A stretch of 64,000 nucleotides of DNA, from contig CM050649.1 of NCBI GenBank assembly GCA_027574665.1, positions 60,416,150-60,480,149 on the forward strand, in the 5' to 3' direction. The stretch comes from Rhynochetos jubatus (lineage: Eukaryota > Chordata > Aves > Eurypygiformes > Rhynochetidae). A program made the position numbers and the translations under genes. Below are positions 23,529-37,491 of this stretch, piece after piece (the first letter of the stretch is position 1; the number at the start of each line of letters is the position of its first letter). The notes beneath the pieces were generated by a model. It saw nothing but the letters and a program-made list of their open reading frames with translations. It searched no databases and was not told the DNA's origin.

Positions 23529-24565
23529 TTGAGTTTGCATGGCAAGGTTTTGGTAGCTGTGGTGTCTTCTGTAAGAAGCTGCTAGAAGCCTCCCCTATGT
23601 CTGATAGAGCCAGTGCCAGCCATCTCAAAGATGGACCTGATGTCGGCCAAGGCCAATCCCATCAGTAGCAATCACAAACAAAACTTGAGGGGAGAATTTG
23701 CAGAATTTGAGGAGAGCAACTCTGCAGACACCAAGGTCAGTGAAGAAGAGGGAGAAGGTGCTCCAGACACCAGAGCAGAAATTCCCTGGCAGTCTGTGGT
23801 GCAGACCATGGTGAGGCAGGCTGTGCCTCTGGAACCATGGAGGGTCTTGGTGGAACAGAGACCAACCTGCAGCCCAGGAAGGACTCCACACCAGAGCAGG
23901 GGGATGCCCGATGGAGGCTGTGACCCTGTGGGAAGCCCACACTGGAGCAGGATCCTGGCAGGACCTGTGGCCCTGTGGAGAGAGGACCCCAGTCTGGAGA
24001 TGGTTTGATGGCAGGACTTGTGACGCTGTGAGGGACCCACACTGCAGCAGGTTGCTACTGAAGGATGGCACCCCATGGGAGGGACCCACGTTGGAGCAGT
24101 TAGTGCATGAATAACTGCAGGCTGTGGGAAGGACGCATGTTGGAAAAGTTAGTGGAGGACTGTCTCCTGTGGGAGGGACCTCATTCTGTAAAAGGGGAAG
24201 AGTGTGAGGAGTTGTGTCCTGAGGAGGAAGGAGCAACAGAAACATTTGATGAACTGACCATAATGCCCATTCCCCAACCCCCTGCACCACTCAAGAGGAG
24301 GAGGTAGGGAAATTGGGAGTGAAGTTGAGCCTTGGACAAAGGGGAGGGTGAGGGGAAGGTGTTTTAAGATTTGGGTTTGCTTCCCTTTTACTCTGATTTG
24401 TTTTACTTTTTTTTTTCCCAGGTTGAGTCTGTTTTGCCCATGACAGTAACTGCTGAATGATCTTTCCCTGTCCTTACCTCGGCTCATGAGCCTTTCCTTA
24501 TATTTCCTCTCCCCTTTCCAGCTGAGGAGTGATATAGCAGCTTGGTGGGCACCAGAATCAACCCC
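23529..24565 (+). mobile_element. Solo-LTR-like copy of an avian endogenous retrovirus (family B)
   Basis: A roughly 1,035-bp LTR-like block in plus orientation. It opens with TGAGTTTGCATGGCAAGG and GTCTGATAGAGCCAGTGCCAG. A tandem array of about 48 bp units fills the middle. The end reads GTTGAGTCTGTTTTGCCC, CTCGGCTCATGAGCC and TCCAGCTGAGGAGTGA, closing with TTGGTGGGCACCAGAATCAACCCC. This order matches a common avian LTR family that I recognise by sequence but cannot name with certainty. A TATA-like ATATTTAAG region and the AATAAA signal expected in the family are not visible, so it is decayed. No retroviral genes flank it. Several long open frames here (up to 221 codons on the minus strand) are artefacts of the stop-poor repeats. 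A second copy is at 51166-51633. Confidence 0.82.
23886..24195 (+). repeat. Internal tandem array in LTR family B, seven degenerate units of about 48 bp
   Basis: A phrase of the type CCCACNCTGGAGCAG recurs with starts near 23886, 23936, 23987, 24036, 24085, 24134 and 24180, each followed by a variable part ending in a CTGTGGGAGGGA-like phrase. Spacing is 46-51 bp. Such arrays in LTRs may hold enhancer-like elements, but nothing here shows activity. Confidence 0.85.
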
Positions 24566-27500
24566 CTGCACTATTCAGGGTAAAAGTGGAGACAAGGAGA
24601 AGACAGTTATGCAATAACTTCTACATCTTCCTTTAAAGAAATTAAATACATCCAGTATCAGAAACTAATCTGGACTGGGTTGTTGATCAATGGAAGCAGA
24701 TCTTGTGTTCTAATATTGTAATAGTATGGATACATGCAACTCATCAGCTGTATTACATTTTATTTTAATTTTTAGCAAGCATATTCTGTGTCACAATAGC
24801 TAAGGCAAGAATCGTCAATATTGGCACTGCAGGATATGACAGGAACACAGAAACACCATCCTTAAAATGAATATCGTGCTTTTAGAAAGAAATATTTCTG
24901 TGTTTCCAAATATTCTTGATAATTTTTTTTTTTTTAGAGCAACAAACTTTTCTATAAAACCTTTGAATTTTGAGTCTGTGAAATCTTCAGTTTAAGCTAT
25001 GTGAAGTACGCATTCTAGCTTAGCTATAGACATGATGTTTCTTCCCTACAAATTAAAAAAATAAAATTATTGTATAGATTTCTTTAAATTACCCTACACT
25101 GAAAATCTTTGTTATTGTCTGGTTCCTTTTGAACTTCTCGCATAGAGATTTCTTGTTAGAGTGGTATTCGGTTACATTTTTTGATACTTAAATTATGTAT
25201 CAGCAATGTATGTGCGAGCAAAATGCCTAAGCCATTGTAATTGTCAATAGTAATTCAATCAGTACTACCGTTGCATCAAAATCTGCTCAGCTATTCTAGT
25301 AAAGTTTGTTGTTTTGAGTCATCTGGGTACATCTAAATCCTATTTACTGGATTCAGCTGCCAACGTATGATGTATCTTATAGAATATGGGATAGCTTAGA
25401 TATCTGAGATCTCCCTATAGGGCTAAGAGACATGGCATAGGGTCTGTGATGGGCCTAAACGCTGCTGGAGCAGCAGCTGGTGCATCTCAGATGGCACTCC
25501 TCAGGTCCCATGCCACACCTGCCTGTCCTGTGCCAGTGCAGGGGATAGTTTCTATCTGTAGAGTGGAATCATATCCATATTGCCTGAAACACCTCACTCA
25601 TCTCAAACTCCTTCCTGGGACATCACTGCTTGGATGTCAGAATCTCTATTTAAATTTACATGTCCAGACAGTGGCTTGTACGGTATAGCAGACAGAGTAA
25701 TAGAGTGCAAATCTTCACTTTGTGCAATAGGTTTCTTGTGCTAAGTGTGAAAAGATATTTGTATGACCCTGTGTTAAGACTCAGGAATGACAATGTTCTT
25801 GCAGGTGCAATGAACTAAAGTGATTTTTATGTGTTGTTCACCATATGACAAATTTTGCTAGTCTTTCAGTCATAAAGATAAGATTTATTTTCCTTTGGGA
25901 TTTTGCTACTTGATGTTCTATAATAGCATATTAGAATTCTAGCTCATTACAGCAATTTGTGGTCTTAGGAAGAAATCCCCAAGATAGATGTAGAAGCAGT
26001 TAATTTCTTAAATAAAAACAATAATTATTTCAAAGCAAAATTAAAACAAAACAGGGCTTGCTTTTGTGTAAATTTACAATATATATTTCATATTTTTGAT
26101 AAAAGAAAATCAACAGTTTTTTATATCCAATATTAGCTTTTCAGTTAATTTTCTCATAATCTTATAGGGCCAGAATCTTATTGTCTATTTGACACTTATG
26201 CTTATAAAATCAGCATTTGAATGCTTGATTGCTAGTCCACATCCCACATTTCAAAATACAGATATTTAAAAACAAATGATTCAACTGACTTTCCATTTCT
26301 TACATAGTTTACAGTTGTTAAACATGGGTGAGAATAGATACAACCCCTTTCAGAAATGTGAGTTTTAAATATAAGGCATGAAAAAGCACCCTGTTCCTTT
26401 GTTTATAAAACTCTTATTTATAAATATGTTTTAACCTCTTAGATGGCCTTCATCTATCCTAACATAGCCACTACAAAAAACAGGTTAAAGGAGCAACTTC
26501 AGATATGAACACCTCTTATGATAGTGCACTCAGCATGTCAAAGCCGAAGACAAGTTTTCTGTATATGAACCAGTAACCTTTTAATATAACCAAGTAACTA
26601 CTGAGTTTTCTGCCCTATATGTCTTGAGACTTCATCTGAATCTTACAAAATACTCTGACTCTGACCTTTTCATGCAAGATAAGTCAAATGTGGTGACATT
26701 ATCAAAATCAGTATTTTATTATTTTTATATTCATCACTTCTTAACATGGTATGAAAAATTATAACTTTTTCATTCAGTTGTAATAAAATGTTATTATATA
26801 AGACTCTTCAAACATTTATTAAGACTTCACAAGTCATATCAGTGCAGAAAAGAATGTTTTAGATAATTTTTTCAACTGTTCTATATTTCTACTTTAGTAA
26901 AACAAACCTAGTTCCCAAGTAACTGGAGTTATTGTAGATTTTATCAGAATTTCATGTACTGAATGTCAGAGGTACTAAAAGTAGACAAATATCACTAATT
27001 TAAAATTTTCTGATATAAATATTGTCTCAGATATGCATTGTCAAAAAATAAATTAAAGTTGAATCTATTTAACTAATAACATTTTCAGATGAAGTGATTT
27101 GGCAGAAGAAAGTCCATATGAAAAGAGATTCCTAGAATGACATAAGTTCATTAGTAAATGTAAAAGTTTGAAAAAACAGAACAGAAATATTTAGATGCAT
27201 GTACATGTAACATGATTTCCAAGATCATCTGCAATGCAGTAAAAAACATAAAAATAATAAAATTCCTTTCCTTTCAGTTAGGCTATGAGGTTTTTTTCCT
27301 TTGTTCTGCTTTGAACAGGTACATATTCTATCCACTGTGGATGAAGGTCAGAATCTAGTCATTTTTGTATTTCAAAGAAATAGAATTAAAATTAATCCTC
27401 TTAACTGAAATGCAAATCAATATCTTTGTACAGTGATTTTGCTTTCTGGTCTGGTTCAGTCCTGTTCTGCTCACCCCCTTCCCATGTATACAGAAATAAA

Positions 27501-30500
27501 ACCCATGAAGTAACAGGGATTAATTAATTTTGTTTTTTATTATTAAGATTAGAGGGTCCATGTGTCATAATCTAGTTTCATTTGCAATGTTGACCATACA
27601 ATTTTGTATGGAAGAACATGAATTAGAGATCGTTGGAATATTTCAATGAAGGTAGAACAGTAAATAAAAACTACTTTAATCATTATATTGTTGTTTTCAG
27701 GCTTATTTTTACTTTTTCTCTCATTCACTCTTATTTAGTCACATTGGAGTTTAAGTTGAATTACACAGTATTCTTTACAGATTAGAAAAATTTTTCTAAA
27801 TATATGAGTGACTTTTTGTAAACCCCATTTCAGTTATATGAGATTAAAAAAAACAAACCAAAGTAATTTAGTTAAAAAAACATGAAAATTATTATTTATA
27901 GAAAAAGTACACAAAACGATCTTATAATTATTACATATTTTTCAATTCTGTATAGTTTGGTTGGTTGATTAGAGTGATAGCTGATCCTTGTACAGTTATT
28001 TTAGAGGTCTGACCCACTGGTTGCATCTACAGCAGTCTTTTGAACACTAAAATTCTCAAGATAGATAGTTCTTATTTTTTAAAACTGTAGCTATGTATCA
28101 GTTAGGTCTGATGATTCATCTCAGTGTATTTCTCACAGAAATACCAGTGTTTGGTAGAGACAATGCAGTCATTTAATTCTTCTAGAACACTGCAAAAAAA
28201 TCCTGTCATATAAAGTATTTTCTTATTTCTCATACTTCTCTTTCTAAAAGTACATTGGAATAACGTGATCTGAAAAGAAACTTTTAAACTAAAACCTGCA
28301 ATTAATGCAAACATTAGGGGAGTAACAAAACAGGCTTTGACCTTTGGAGTATATGTTGGTTTGGAGTGACAAAGAATATGATGACTAAAATTGTAAACAG
28401 TTAAACATTTATGTTTTAAATAGAAATTTTTATGCAGCATACTTGCATCTTATCTTTTGGTTTAAAATCTCCCTTTCTCTGCTTTTGGAAAGCTACACCA
28501 TGCCATGCATGCTTATTGGGACTGTGCGTAGAGGAAATCCAAATCCCAAAGATTCAGTTTTTTAGCCAGTCTGTAAAACACTGAAAGATTTAGGGCTTGG
28601 CTTGGGTTTGCTTTGGTATAGGGGGATTCAGGGACTTGCCATAATCTGCTCAATACATTCCCATCAACCCTTTCCCCATTAAAGTTGTGTAGAAAACTCT
28701 AATGCTGAGTCACCAAATTTATCTTTTGCCTTTGTGCATGTCTGTTCCTAAAATCAGTATTTGTTTCAAGGAATGTGAGTAATTAAAATTTACTTTAAAT
28801 CTTGATTTTGATGAAATAAAGTACAATTAAAAAGTTTTTCATGCAACCATGCCCCAAACCCCACGACTTTCAAATATTTCTCTTATAGAATTCTATTTGT
28901 GACAAAGTCAAGGTTGTTGTGTAGATTTGTATTCGGAAGCAACATGATGCTGGATCAAGAGTCGTGGTTATGAGAAGGTATTAGCCCATATTTGTGTGGT
29001 TAGTTGAGCCCAAAGGATCAGGGAGATGCATATGTGAAAAAAGGCAAGTATTTTTTACAGCTCTTGCCCTTTAAGAAGTATGTTGTAGAGAGAGTGATGG
29101 TCTTTACTGTAGCTTAACTTGGTGGAATATGTTGTGAAAATACACATCTCAAGGTCTTTGATGCTATCAAGTACTATGGCTGCTTCATCAAGAATTCTGT
29201 TTTTGCTGCCCATCAGTCATTTTTTGATTTTTTGTTTTCTTTCTACATCTTAAAGATCACAATCCTTTAACAGCAATCACTAGCAGGAAACCTGACTCAC
29301 AAAAAATGTTCCTTTGAAGTCCATAAGGCTCAAAAAAGATCATCAGCATGTCCATACATATATCTGCAAGTCTTGATTCAAACTACTCTTCATAAGCTTG
29401 CTAAGTATGACTGGAGCTAGAAAATATTTTCTAGATATCAATCTTAATTTTTAGTCCCCTGAAGTACAAACACACACACACACAAAATAAAAAACCCTAA
29501 CAAACCTCATTTAGAAGAGAGATTCTTTGCTTCCCTGACTGACCTGAATACATTTTCTTGAACATTGCCTCCTTTTCTCTCTTTTCATTGCCTTGTAATC
29601 CTGACCTGTACCTGCACGAAGGTTACCTATATAATGTTCTACAACATTCTAAAGATGGAAAGTGCAATAGATAATAATCATTGTAATGATTATAATAATT
29701 TTATACTTTATTGCCTAAAAAGTACTGCTAGTACCTTAAATCTGCTGGTGTTTAGTACTCTATCCATACAACAGTATGCGTGTTTGCATTCTGTGACAGA
29801 CTTGGCAAAAGAAGAGACTTAAGGGACTCCAACTCTTCTGACTCACTCCAAACTCCCTGATTCCTCATGCAAGTTTTGAGGAGCCAGAGGAAATATCTGA
29901 AATGCTTCAGGACCTCATCTGTCGCCTACTAAAAAGAAAATACCTAATATGCAGTGGTCTTCCATTAAACTTTCAGTAGTGAACCACAGAGGAAACACAT
30001 TACCTTGTTCCCAGAGCGTATATGTGTGTTCATTGAACAGTTTAATGGTAGGCCCTTACACCTAAGTATCTCCAGCTGAACTCCCAAAGTAACTGACAAG
30101 AGAATTGACAATTTTGATTTGCATCAGTCCTTATAATATGAATAAAACATAACAAAAAATAAGGCCTCATGATTTTAAAGAATGTTAAAAGTATTATTAG
30201 AGGTATTTGTTCAGTGAGAAATGTTGACTACTTTTAGGGAAAAATGCATTGTCTGGGAATTTTCAAAGTTTTCTTCCCACTGGAAACACAAATTATGGAA
30301 GTTCAACACATAAACTACTTCAGTAGCTTTATTTTTCTTCCCAGGTGTATGAAACACGGAGGACTCATGCCAAAATTAACATTAACAAAATACAACTAGT
30401 ATGCTAAATTATTGATACAGTTGATTCCATCTGTAGTAGATGCAAAAGCTGTGCAAATTCTGGATGAACAAGATTTCGTATTTTGGGAGTGAAAGCTATA

Positions 30501-31295
30501 AATTAACTATGATACTTCCTTTCAGGAATGAAAAGACACTATAAATTTTTCCTCATGGGAATTTCCTCTAAGGATATTTACCCTCAGTAGGGTATCTTCT
30601 AGGTGATAAAACAAAACTTTTTTCCTTTTTCTAGTAGTAGTTGTGAAAATCAGTTACTTCATCATTATTTATAGTTTTTAATGAAAACCTAAAGAAATAT
30701 TTAGAGCAAATTAATGATTTTTTTCTCTCAAAAAACTGTTTAGCTTGTTAAACTCTAAAGTTAAGCTTCATTTTTCAATATTTCTACACGCCCGATGACT
30801 ACCTTTCAGTTATGAGGAAGATTATCTTAACAACTCAGACATTAGCAGTATTGACTATGGAATGCAATAAATCCGGTACAACTGTTCTAAGAAGATAATA
30901 TATACAAAACTTGAATGCGTTTTATTGAGAGGGAGGTAAGAGAGAGAGGGGAACAGAGTAAATTTTTTAGTTTATTCTCTGTTACCTATCAATCAATCTA
31001 ATTTGACACAATAGATAAAAAAGAACCATTATTAAAATACTTTGAAAGATCTGATTGAGTTATTTAACCAGGAACTGTGAGTAGCTTGTGTATAAGTTTA
31101 TATAAGAGTAATTTCATCAACATAAATTTAAAATTTCTCTTGGAAACCTTATATGTATGTAAACTGTTCTGGTCTCATCTGATTGAGGATTTCTGTAGAA
31201 ATCTCTTCAAATCAATATATTTGTTTTAAAATTTTAGATAGTTATCATTAACTAAATAAACTATAGCTATAAGTAAATACTTATTGCTGAATGTC
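24566..31295. other. Long AT-rich stretch almost free of recognisable repeats
   Basis: About 6.7 kb. It contains a short (CA)n run near 29469-29483, a 9-bp inverted repeat (ATAATCATT, GT, AATGATTAT at 29674-29693), and a slightly GC-richer patch at 25440-25690 with an unrecognised 80-codon frame. No LINE or LTR fragment, exon or RNA gene could be supported. Confidence 0.5.
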
Positions 31296-31345
31296 TTAAA
31301 ATGATTTATACTTAGCATTATTAAAATGATTATTACTTAGTATTA
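31296..31345. repeat. 25-bp imperfect tandem duplication
   Basis: TTAAAATGATTTATACTTAG plus CATTA at 31296-31320 is followed directly by TTAAAATGATTATTACTTAG plus TATTA at 31321-31345. Confidence 0.85.
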
Positions 31346-31466
31346 ACACAATGCTAACACTGAGGAATAACTACTTTGGATACTCAGTCCATTAACATTC
31401 TTTATTGTGGTAGATGGATAACATTTCCTTGTCCTTAGCCACTGTTCTTGTGCTGGGAGGTGTTTT

Positions 31467-31905
31467 ATAGAATCACAGGGTGGCTGATACTGGAAGGGAC
31501 TTCTTGAGATCATCTAGTCCAACTCTCTATTCAAGCAGGGTCAGCTAGATAAGGTTGCTCTACATCTTCCCCAGTTGGAGTTTGATTACCTCCAAGGATA
31601 GAGGCTCCACCTCTTCTCTGGGCTACCGATTGCAGTGCTCAGTCACTCTCACAGTAAAAAAATGTTTCCTTATGTCTAAAGGGAACCTCTGGTGTTTCAT
31701 TTTGTGCCCCTTGCCTATGGTTCTGTCATTGGACACCACTGAAAAGGGCCTGGTTTCCTCTTATTCACCCTCCCTGGTGATTTGTGTACATCAATAAGAT
31801 CCCTCAGCGTCGAGCCTTCTCCTCTACAGCCAGCTTTCTCAGCCTCTTCTCATATGAAAAATGCTCTAGTCCTTAATCATCTTTGTGGCCCTAATTTCAC
31901 TGACT
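31467..31905 (-). mobile_element. CR1 LINE 3' fragment, a different subfamily
   Basis: Minus-strand CR1 with its 3' end at the left: ATAGAATCACAGGGTGGCTG and GAGATCATCTAGTCCAAC. The coding end follows on the complement (ATAAGATCCCTCAGCGTCGA and CATATGAAAAATGCTCTAGT). Its 3' UTR differs from the other minus copies: it has CTGATACTGGAAGGGACTTC in place of GGTTTGGGTTGGAAGGGACC, so it belongs to another CR1 subfamily. The right edge is gradual and approximate. No intact frame remains. Confidence 0.86.
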
Positions 31906-33987
31906 TCCTGTGCGCTCATTCTAGCAAAATACTCCAATAGATTTTTTTTTTTACCCATTTCTTCTCTTGTTATAGTGGGTCTTCAATTAACTTCCTCAGT
32001 GCTTAGTGCTTTCAGTTTTTTTCAATGATAGTCCAGGTATTATCTGATCTGACTTTGCTCAGTTATCCAGCTTGGAATACAAAGAAATAGCTGTCAGTAA
32101 ATAGCTCGAATATAAGCTCAAACTGCTTGTATTTTTAAATCAGGTCTTAAAAATATAATAAAAAACACATAAAAGCAAAAAAGCAATAAAGATAACTAAA
32201 TAAATAACAGAAAGGGTTAATTCTGATATGTTTTTATTTTTTAATTTTTTTAGCTATGGTGAAGTAACAATTTTTTCAAAGTATATATTTTCATTAACAT
32301 TTGTCAAGGTCAGAATGTCTTTCAAAGAAAGTTTTTTAAAATCTTTATTTATAAACTGTATTTTCTATACACTAAAGAAGTTATTCTAATTTGCTCCAGT
32401 TAAAAAAACCCACTCTTTTTAATATGGATTCATATGAGAAAAATCTATCTTCAGAATAAATGCTTTTCCTTGCAATGTGTCACTACAAAATAATTTATGA
32501 ACATGCAAGTAAGAGTGAGCAGGTTTTGCCATGCAAAAATTTAGGAACTAATTCCTAACAAGATAAATCAAAAGATTTAGTTCATGCAGTTGCATAGTCT
32601 CATGGGATAGTCGATTGGATAGTCTCTTTGGGATGTTTCACCATTTCAGCTTCATTCTGATAAGAAGGCAGCAGCAGTACTTTAAAGGAAACTGTGAAGA
32701 CTGATACAAGTGATTTATAATGTAAAATACATTGTCATTTCTGAATTCATATCATACTAATTTTAATCACCTGTGGCTGCAGTTAGGAGAAATTATGACC
32801 TAAACCCGTTAGTTACACGAGCTATGACTGGGCAGTTTTTTTGCTTTGCACCCTTTCTCCCCTGGTAAAGTCAGTGTAGAGTCAATGCTACTTTAAGTTG
32901 CACTAGATTTGAAATTTTCATTATATTTTTGCTGTCTTATTGGTATAACAGCATACACTGCATTAAACTTTCCTTTGCACTGACTTAGTCAAAATCAAGC
33001 ACAAATTTATTCAGCATTATCTATAATGGCACTTTCATACAGTGAGGACTATGATAATTCAGAAAATGGTAAAGCCTGCTGAACATAAGCTTCCTTTGAT
33101 TTTTCCACTCTTTTCCTAGTAGGAATATGTTCTCTGTTTTTATTTCTATGCCTTCAGCAATATTTCCGGCAATCCCATGTTGTCTGAAAGTCTTTATAAA
33201 CTTCATGCAAATATCTACGTGGGCAGTTCTTTAAAGCCAAACTACTTAACAAAGTGAGCTTTTATCAAAGCATTAAGCTGTTAATAAATGAAGAATGTTT
33301 ATCCTCAGAAGAGCTTCAAAGGGTGTTTTGATGAAGATGAGCTTTCTTTCTCTCTTGCAGCTGTCCTTGCTTGCAGAGGGGAGCTGGCAGTCCAGATCAG
33401 GCTTGCTGCCAGGGGAGAATAAGTAGGAGGAGGTGGGCAAGGTTTCAGTGCAGGTGTTCCTTTAGAACTTGCTGTTTGATTACATCCTAAACTGTATCTG
33501 CGAAAGTGAGGTTGCTTTGTTCTTTTATGTATGCCCTGTGCTATTTTTAAACATGATAAAACCTCCAGAAAACATTACTACTTTTTTAGATCACTAATTA
33601 GAAAACAGAAATCAAAGTGAACAAAGACACTGACCAGCAATAGCCTACAACAGAATCATATTAATTTTCTGTCTTTTCAATAATGCTGCTGAGGTCATTC
33701 TCTTCCATAACATAAATAATAGTACTGAATGAGGATATTCATCTGTAACCATAACTAAATAATGATGGACAGAAAAAAATAAAGTTTTAAAAAAATAATT
33801 TCTCACAGAAGAGCAGCTTAATTATCTTAATAGGTATATGTTGTTTAGAAGGAGCTTTTCAACACCTGGGTGTTTCCACTTTCAAACAGAAGTTGAATGA
33901 CCATGCTGTTTTCAGTGTCTGCTCTTTCAGATTTTGATATGAATATAGCTCCTGACTTGAAAGAGAACATTTCCTCTCTCTCTGTCT
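31906..33987. other. AT-rich DNA; one exon-like patch near 33361
   Basis: No repeat family recognised. At 33343-33360 a pyrimidine-rich run ends in TTGCAG and is followed by a GC-richer segment (33361-33453); see findings. The rest shows nothing that can be supported. Confidence 0.45.
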
Positions 33988-34025
33988 TTTTTTTTTTTTT
34001 TTTTTTTTTTGGTGGTGGTGGTGGT
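33988..34025. repeat. (T)23 run followed by (GGT)5
   Basis: T homopolymer at 33988-34010, then five GGT units at 34011-34025. Confidence 0.95.
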
Positions 34026-37000
34026 GTTATTTTCTTTACTGGCGATTAATAATTTTGTCCTTTATTCAACCTACTGTATACATTTATTTTAATCTGTCTG
34101 AAATTCCAAGGCAATTCCTTGCAAAAAGATCTTTGAAACTTGAATACTGATCATTCTCTTCATTATTTGGTAGATTTGATTGGCATAAGACAAAGACAGC
34201 ATGGCCTGGCAAAATCACACATAAGGACTTAGATCTGTAATAAATCCAATTTCCAATAAAGTCTTCATGGTCAATTAATCAGATAAACCAGATAACAATA
34301 TCCACATAAAAATAATGTTTTAATATTAAATATTGCATATCTGAATGTTTAGAACTAGTGAACGTATAAAAAAAAGTAAAAAATACAATCCAAAATATAG
34401 TACCAATAGGATGAGAGCCATTTCAGTATTTATCTGCAGATGCAATTTTCTAGCTCTGTTTTCTCATTGTAGTGCCAAATAAGTTGAAAGGAAACAGGAA
34501 CTGGCCATGTCCCTTTAGCTGCATATTGCTCTGCTATGATGAGATACCTGGGAGACCTTAAATAGGTATTGGCCTTCTAGCTTTTTTCCTTCTAAGCAGT
34601 GGCAGAAAAAACATACTGGTAATACAGACACAGGGACTGAAGTATATATGCTGCTTTAAAGAAACTTGTTTTTCAGTTTATTGCAAAATGACAAAGCTAC
34701 GGAGAAATAATGTAGAATGACATTTGCCCCTTTTTTTTTTTCTTGAAAAAAATCTTTTGTCCAACATGGTTAATTTCATTCTTTCTGTCAACAAATATTG
34801 AACTTAAAATACTTGGAATAAAACCAAAAGGCATGGAAAATTAGATCCACAAAGTTGAAAGCAAAACCTCTCATTTTTCAGGCAACAGATGGAAACAAGG
34901 GGAACAATTTCACTATCTAACTCAGCATTACGAGACAATACTGCATTTCCCAGTGTCTAAGAGTATATCCTACCTTTAAGCTGCCCGGAAGTAAGGTTTG
35001 CTTCTGCTACTCTGTATAGATGAGCAAGTAATCTTTAAACTGGGACTGAAAGCCAGATGTCAGAACATTAGGGCAACACCCTGAAAACTAGAGCTCCAAT
35101 TCCAGATTCTGGAAACCAGGTGAACTGCATGTTACAGGGCCTTGTAAACTTCTCCACATTTTATGAATAGACACCAGAGAGGAAAAAGAGATGCCTTTTG
35201 TTGCATGTCATATAACCTATGCATTACACTAAAGAACTGTTTTCTCTGTTAGTGACCACTTAAGTACTCAAAAAAGGTGAAGGTGTCATGACAAGAAGAG
35301 ACTGAAATGATCTTCCTTAAAATATTGGATGTTTTCCTAGACAGGAGAAACAGTGGAACTTCATTTGTGGTCTCTCTTCAGTGAATCTTATACTATAGGA
35401 AAATGTCAATAGGAATAATTTCATCAATTCAGCTTTTTCCAGACAGTCTTCTTTGATTACTTATACAGGCCCTCTTTACCATTTTACTTCATCATAAAAA
35501 GGCAATCCTTTTAATCCTGAGTCCCTCTCCCCAAAACCACTTTCCACTCACATTGGGTTTTTTCCACCCCCTTTCTTTTTAGGGCAATTTTAATTTTTTT
35601 CATCTTTTATTGTCAAAACCAATTCCCTCATTAGTTTATAACCGTCAAAAGATAGAATTAATTTATTATCTCTAATACATGCAACCAAAACCAGTAAAGG
35701 CAAAAGGGCCCTTCATTTTGATGATATTTCCATTCTACCATTTTTTTGCATTTTTACAGGAATATGCAATCTCTAAGTTAATATGTCAAAAAGATGTCTC
35801 CCCTTAGAAGACACTGATGCCTTCTCTAGCTCTCGCAGAAAAAGAGAATAATGAAAATAAATAGAAGGAAGTTGTAACAAAACCTATTTTCTCCCTTTTT
35901 CAGCAGAACAATTAAGCACAGAATACAAATTTTTTTCTTCTGAGATTTGCTTGTTTGTCAGAAAAGATATAGTTGACATATATTTTGTTATACGCTACAT
36001 CTTTTGCATCTATCAGCTTCAGTGATAGAGCTAAACAAGTTGATAGTCTTTTTGAAAGCTGACATAAGGCAGCAGACCAAAATTATGTGTTACCATGGTC
36101 ATAGATTGTAATGGTTTCAGAGAACAGAATTAAAGTAACAGAAGGCTCTTCGATGCAGCAAACAAATTCCAGTGGCTGCAAATTGAAACTAGACAATTTC
36201 AGATAGGAGCTGGGCATGCATTACTTAACAAGGAAGAAAACTGTTAGTCAAGCCTATTATTCTCTTGCAGTGAATATTCCAGTACATTAAAATTTTAAAT
36301 TACAATCTGATACAGAAGTTAGAGGCATTTTCTTTCCATAATCAGAACTGTGTGAATAATGTTTTCAGTGTGATAAAAATATGATCTGCAAAATTTCCAT
36401 TTGGTTGTCTAAAGAGAAAGATGAAATAGGTGGTTTTTTTTTTCCCTTTGTTTCTATTTTCAGTAAAAGCACAGCAAAAGAAAAAAAAAGCTTGAGTAGA
36501 TTTAACTACTTGTCATGGATTTGACAAGGAATAATTGTTCTTGTTTTAAGTCAGAAACACAGGAATTACAACCAAAATTGGAAGATCTAGTCAGGTAGGA
36601 AGTGATTTTGAATCTGGGTATTCTCAGTCAGAGCTGTACTGTTGAGTATTCTGAGGTGAGAATCTAATTTTTAAATTTAATTGACTAACAGATTCCACTG
36701 AAATAAATTAAGGGAAAATGTTAGACCAGCTGTTGTCCTTCCTGTACAGAGTTCAAGAGCCTCGATTATGTTTTGTTCTCTTAATAAAACAAAACATGAA
36801 TCTGGGAGAAGATAAGATGAAAAAAACCCTTTCAATATTATTTTAAATGTACTTGGAAGGCTAGGCTGAACTGCAATGAAATGAGGGAAGAGAGTTGATA
36901 GTACAGTAGTCCCAGCTCACCAGTAAGTTGGCAGGCAGAACAGGGAGTAATGGCGAACAGAGGAGAGACCTCCTTAAAATCTATGGGATTGCCTACATTT

Positions 37001-37491
37001 TATGAGCACCAGGAAGAGAGAAATCCATTAAAAAACCCAGCCACCAAAGAATATATATGATTCCCAAGTTTCTTCTTGCACATGAGATGTAAAAAATGCC
37101 ATTTATATTTTGTTGACTGTTTGGAATGTGCAATGTATGTATTTACCATCTTTTGTTTAAGCATCACAAAAGCTTTTTATAGGAGATGAATGACTAACAG
37201 CTTAGTTACAATTTCCACTTTTCTACTTTTTTACTTTTCTACTTAGTCTACTTAGACTCTCCAACTCACACGTCGACAATTAAAGAGCCCAGTGAGAAGC
37301 TTTTTAGGGAGTCTTTTAGCATGGTTCAGAAGCAAGGAAGCAGAGTGACTGGTGGGGTGGTGGATTTCTCCTTTAATAATAGGACTTATCTAAAACTCTA
37401 AATTCAGATGTTATGTATTGAAGAAATCATGTTTTATCTCCATCTTTTTTGACAGAATACATATCTAGTTGTTGGGTTTGTTTTGTCTTGG
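34026..37491. other. AT-rich DNA without a supported feature
   Basis: About 3.5 kb of AT-rich sequence with no recognised repeat, exon or RNA gene. Confidence 0.55.

Noticed and set aside
23625-24290. 221-codon minus frame and 131-codon plus frame
   Set aside because: They lie within LTR family B. The length comes from the stop-poor tandem units of the LTR.
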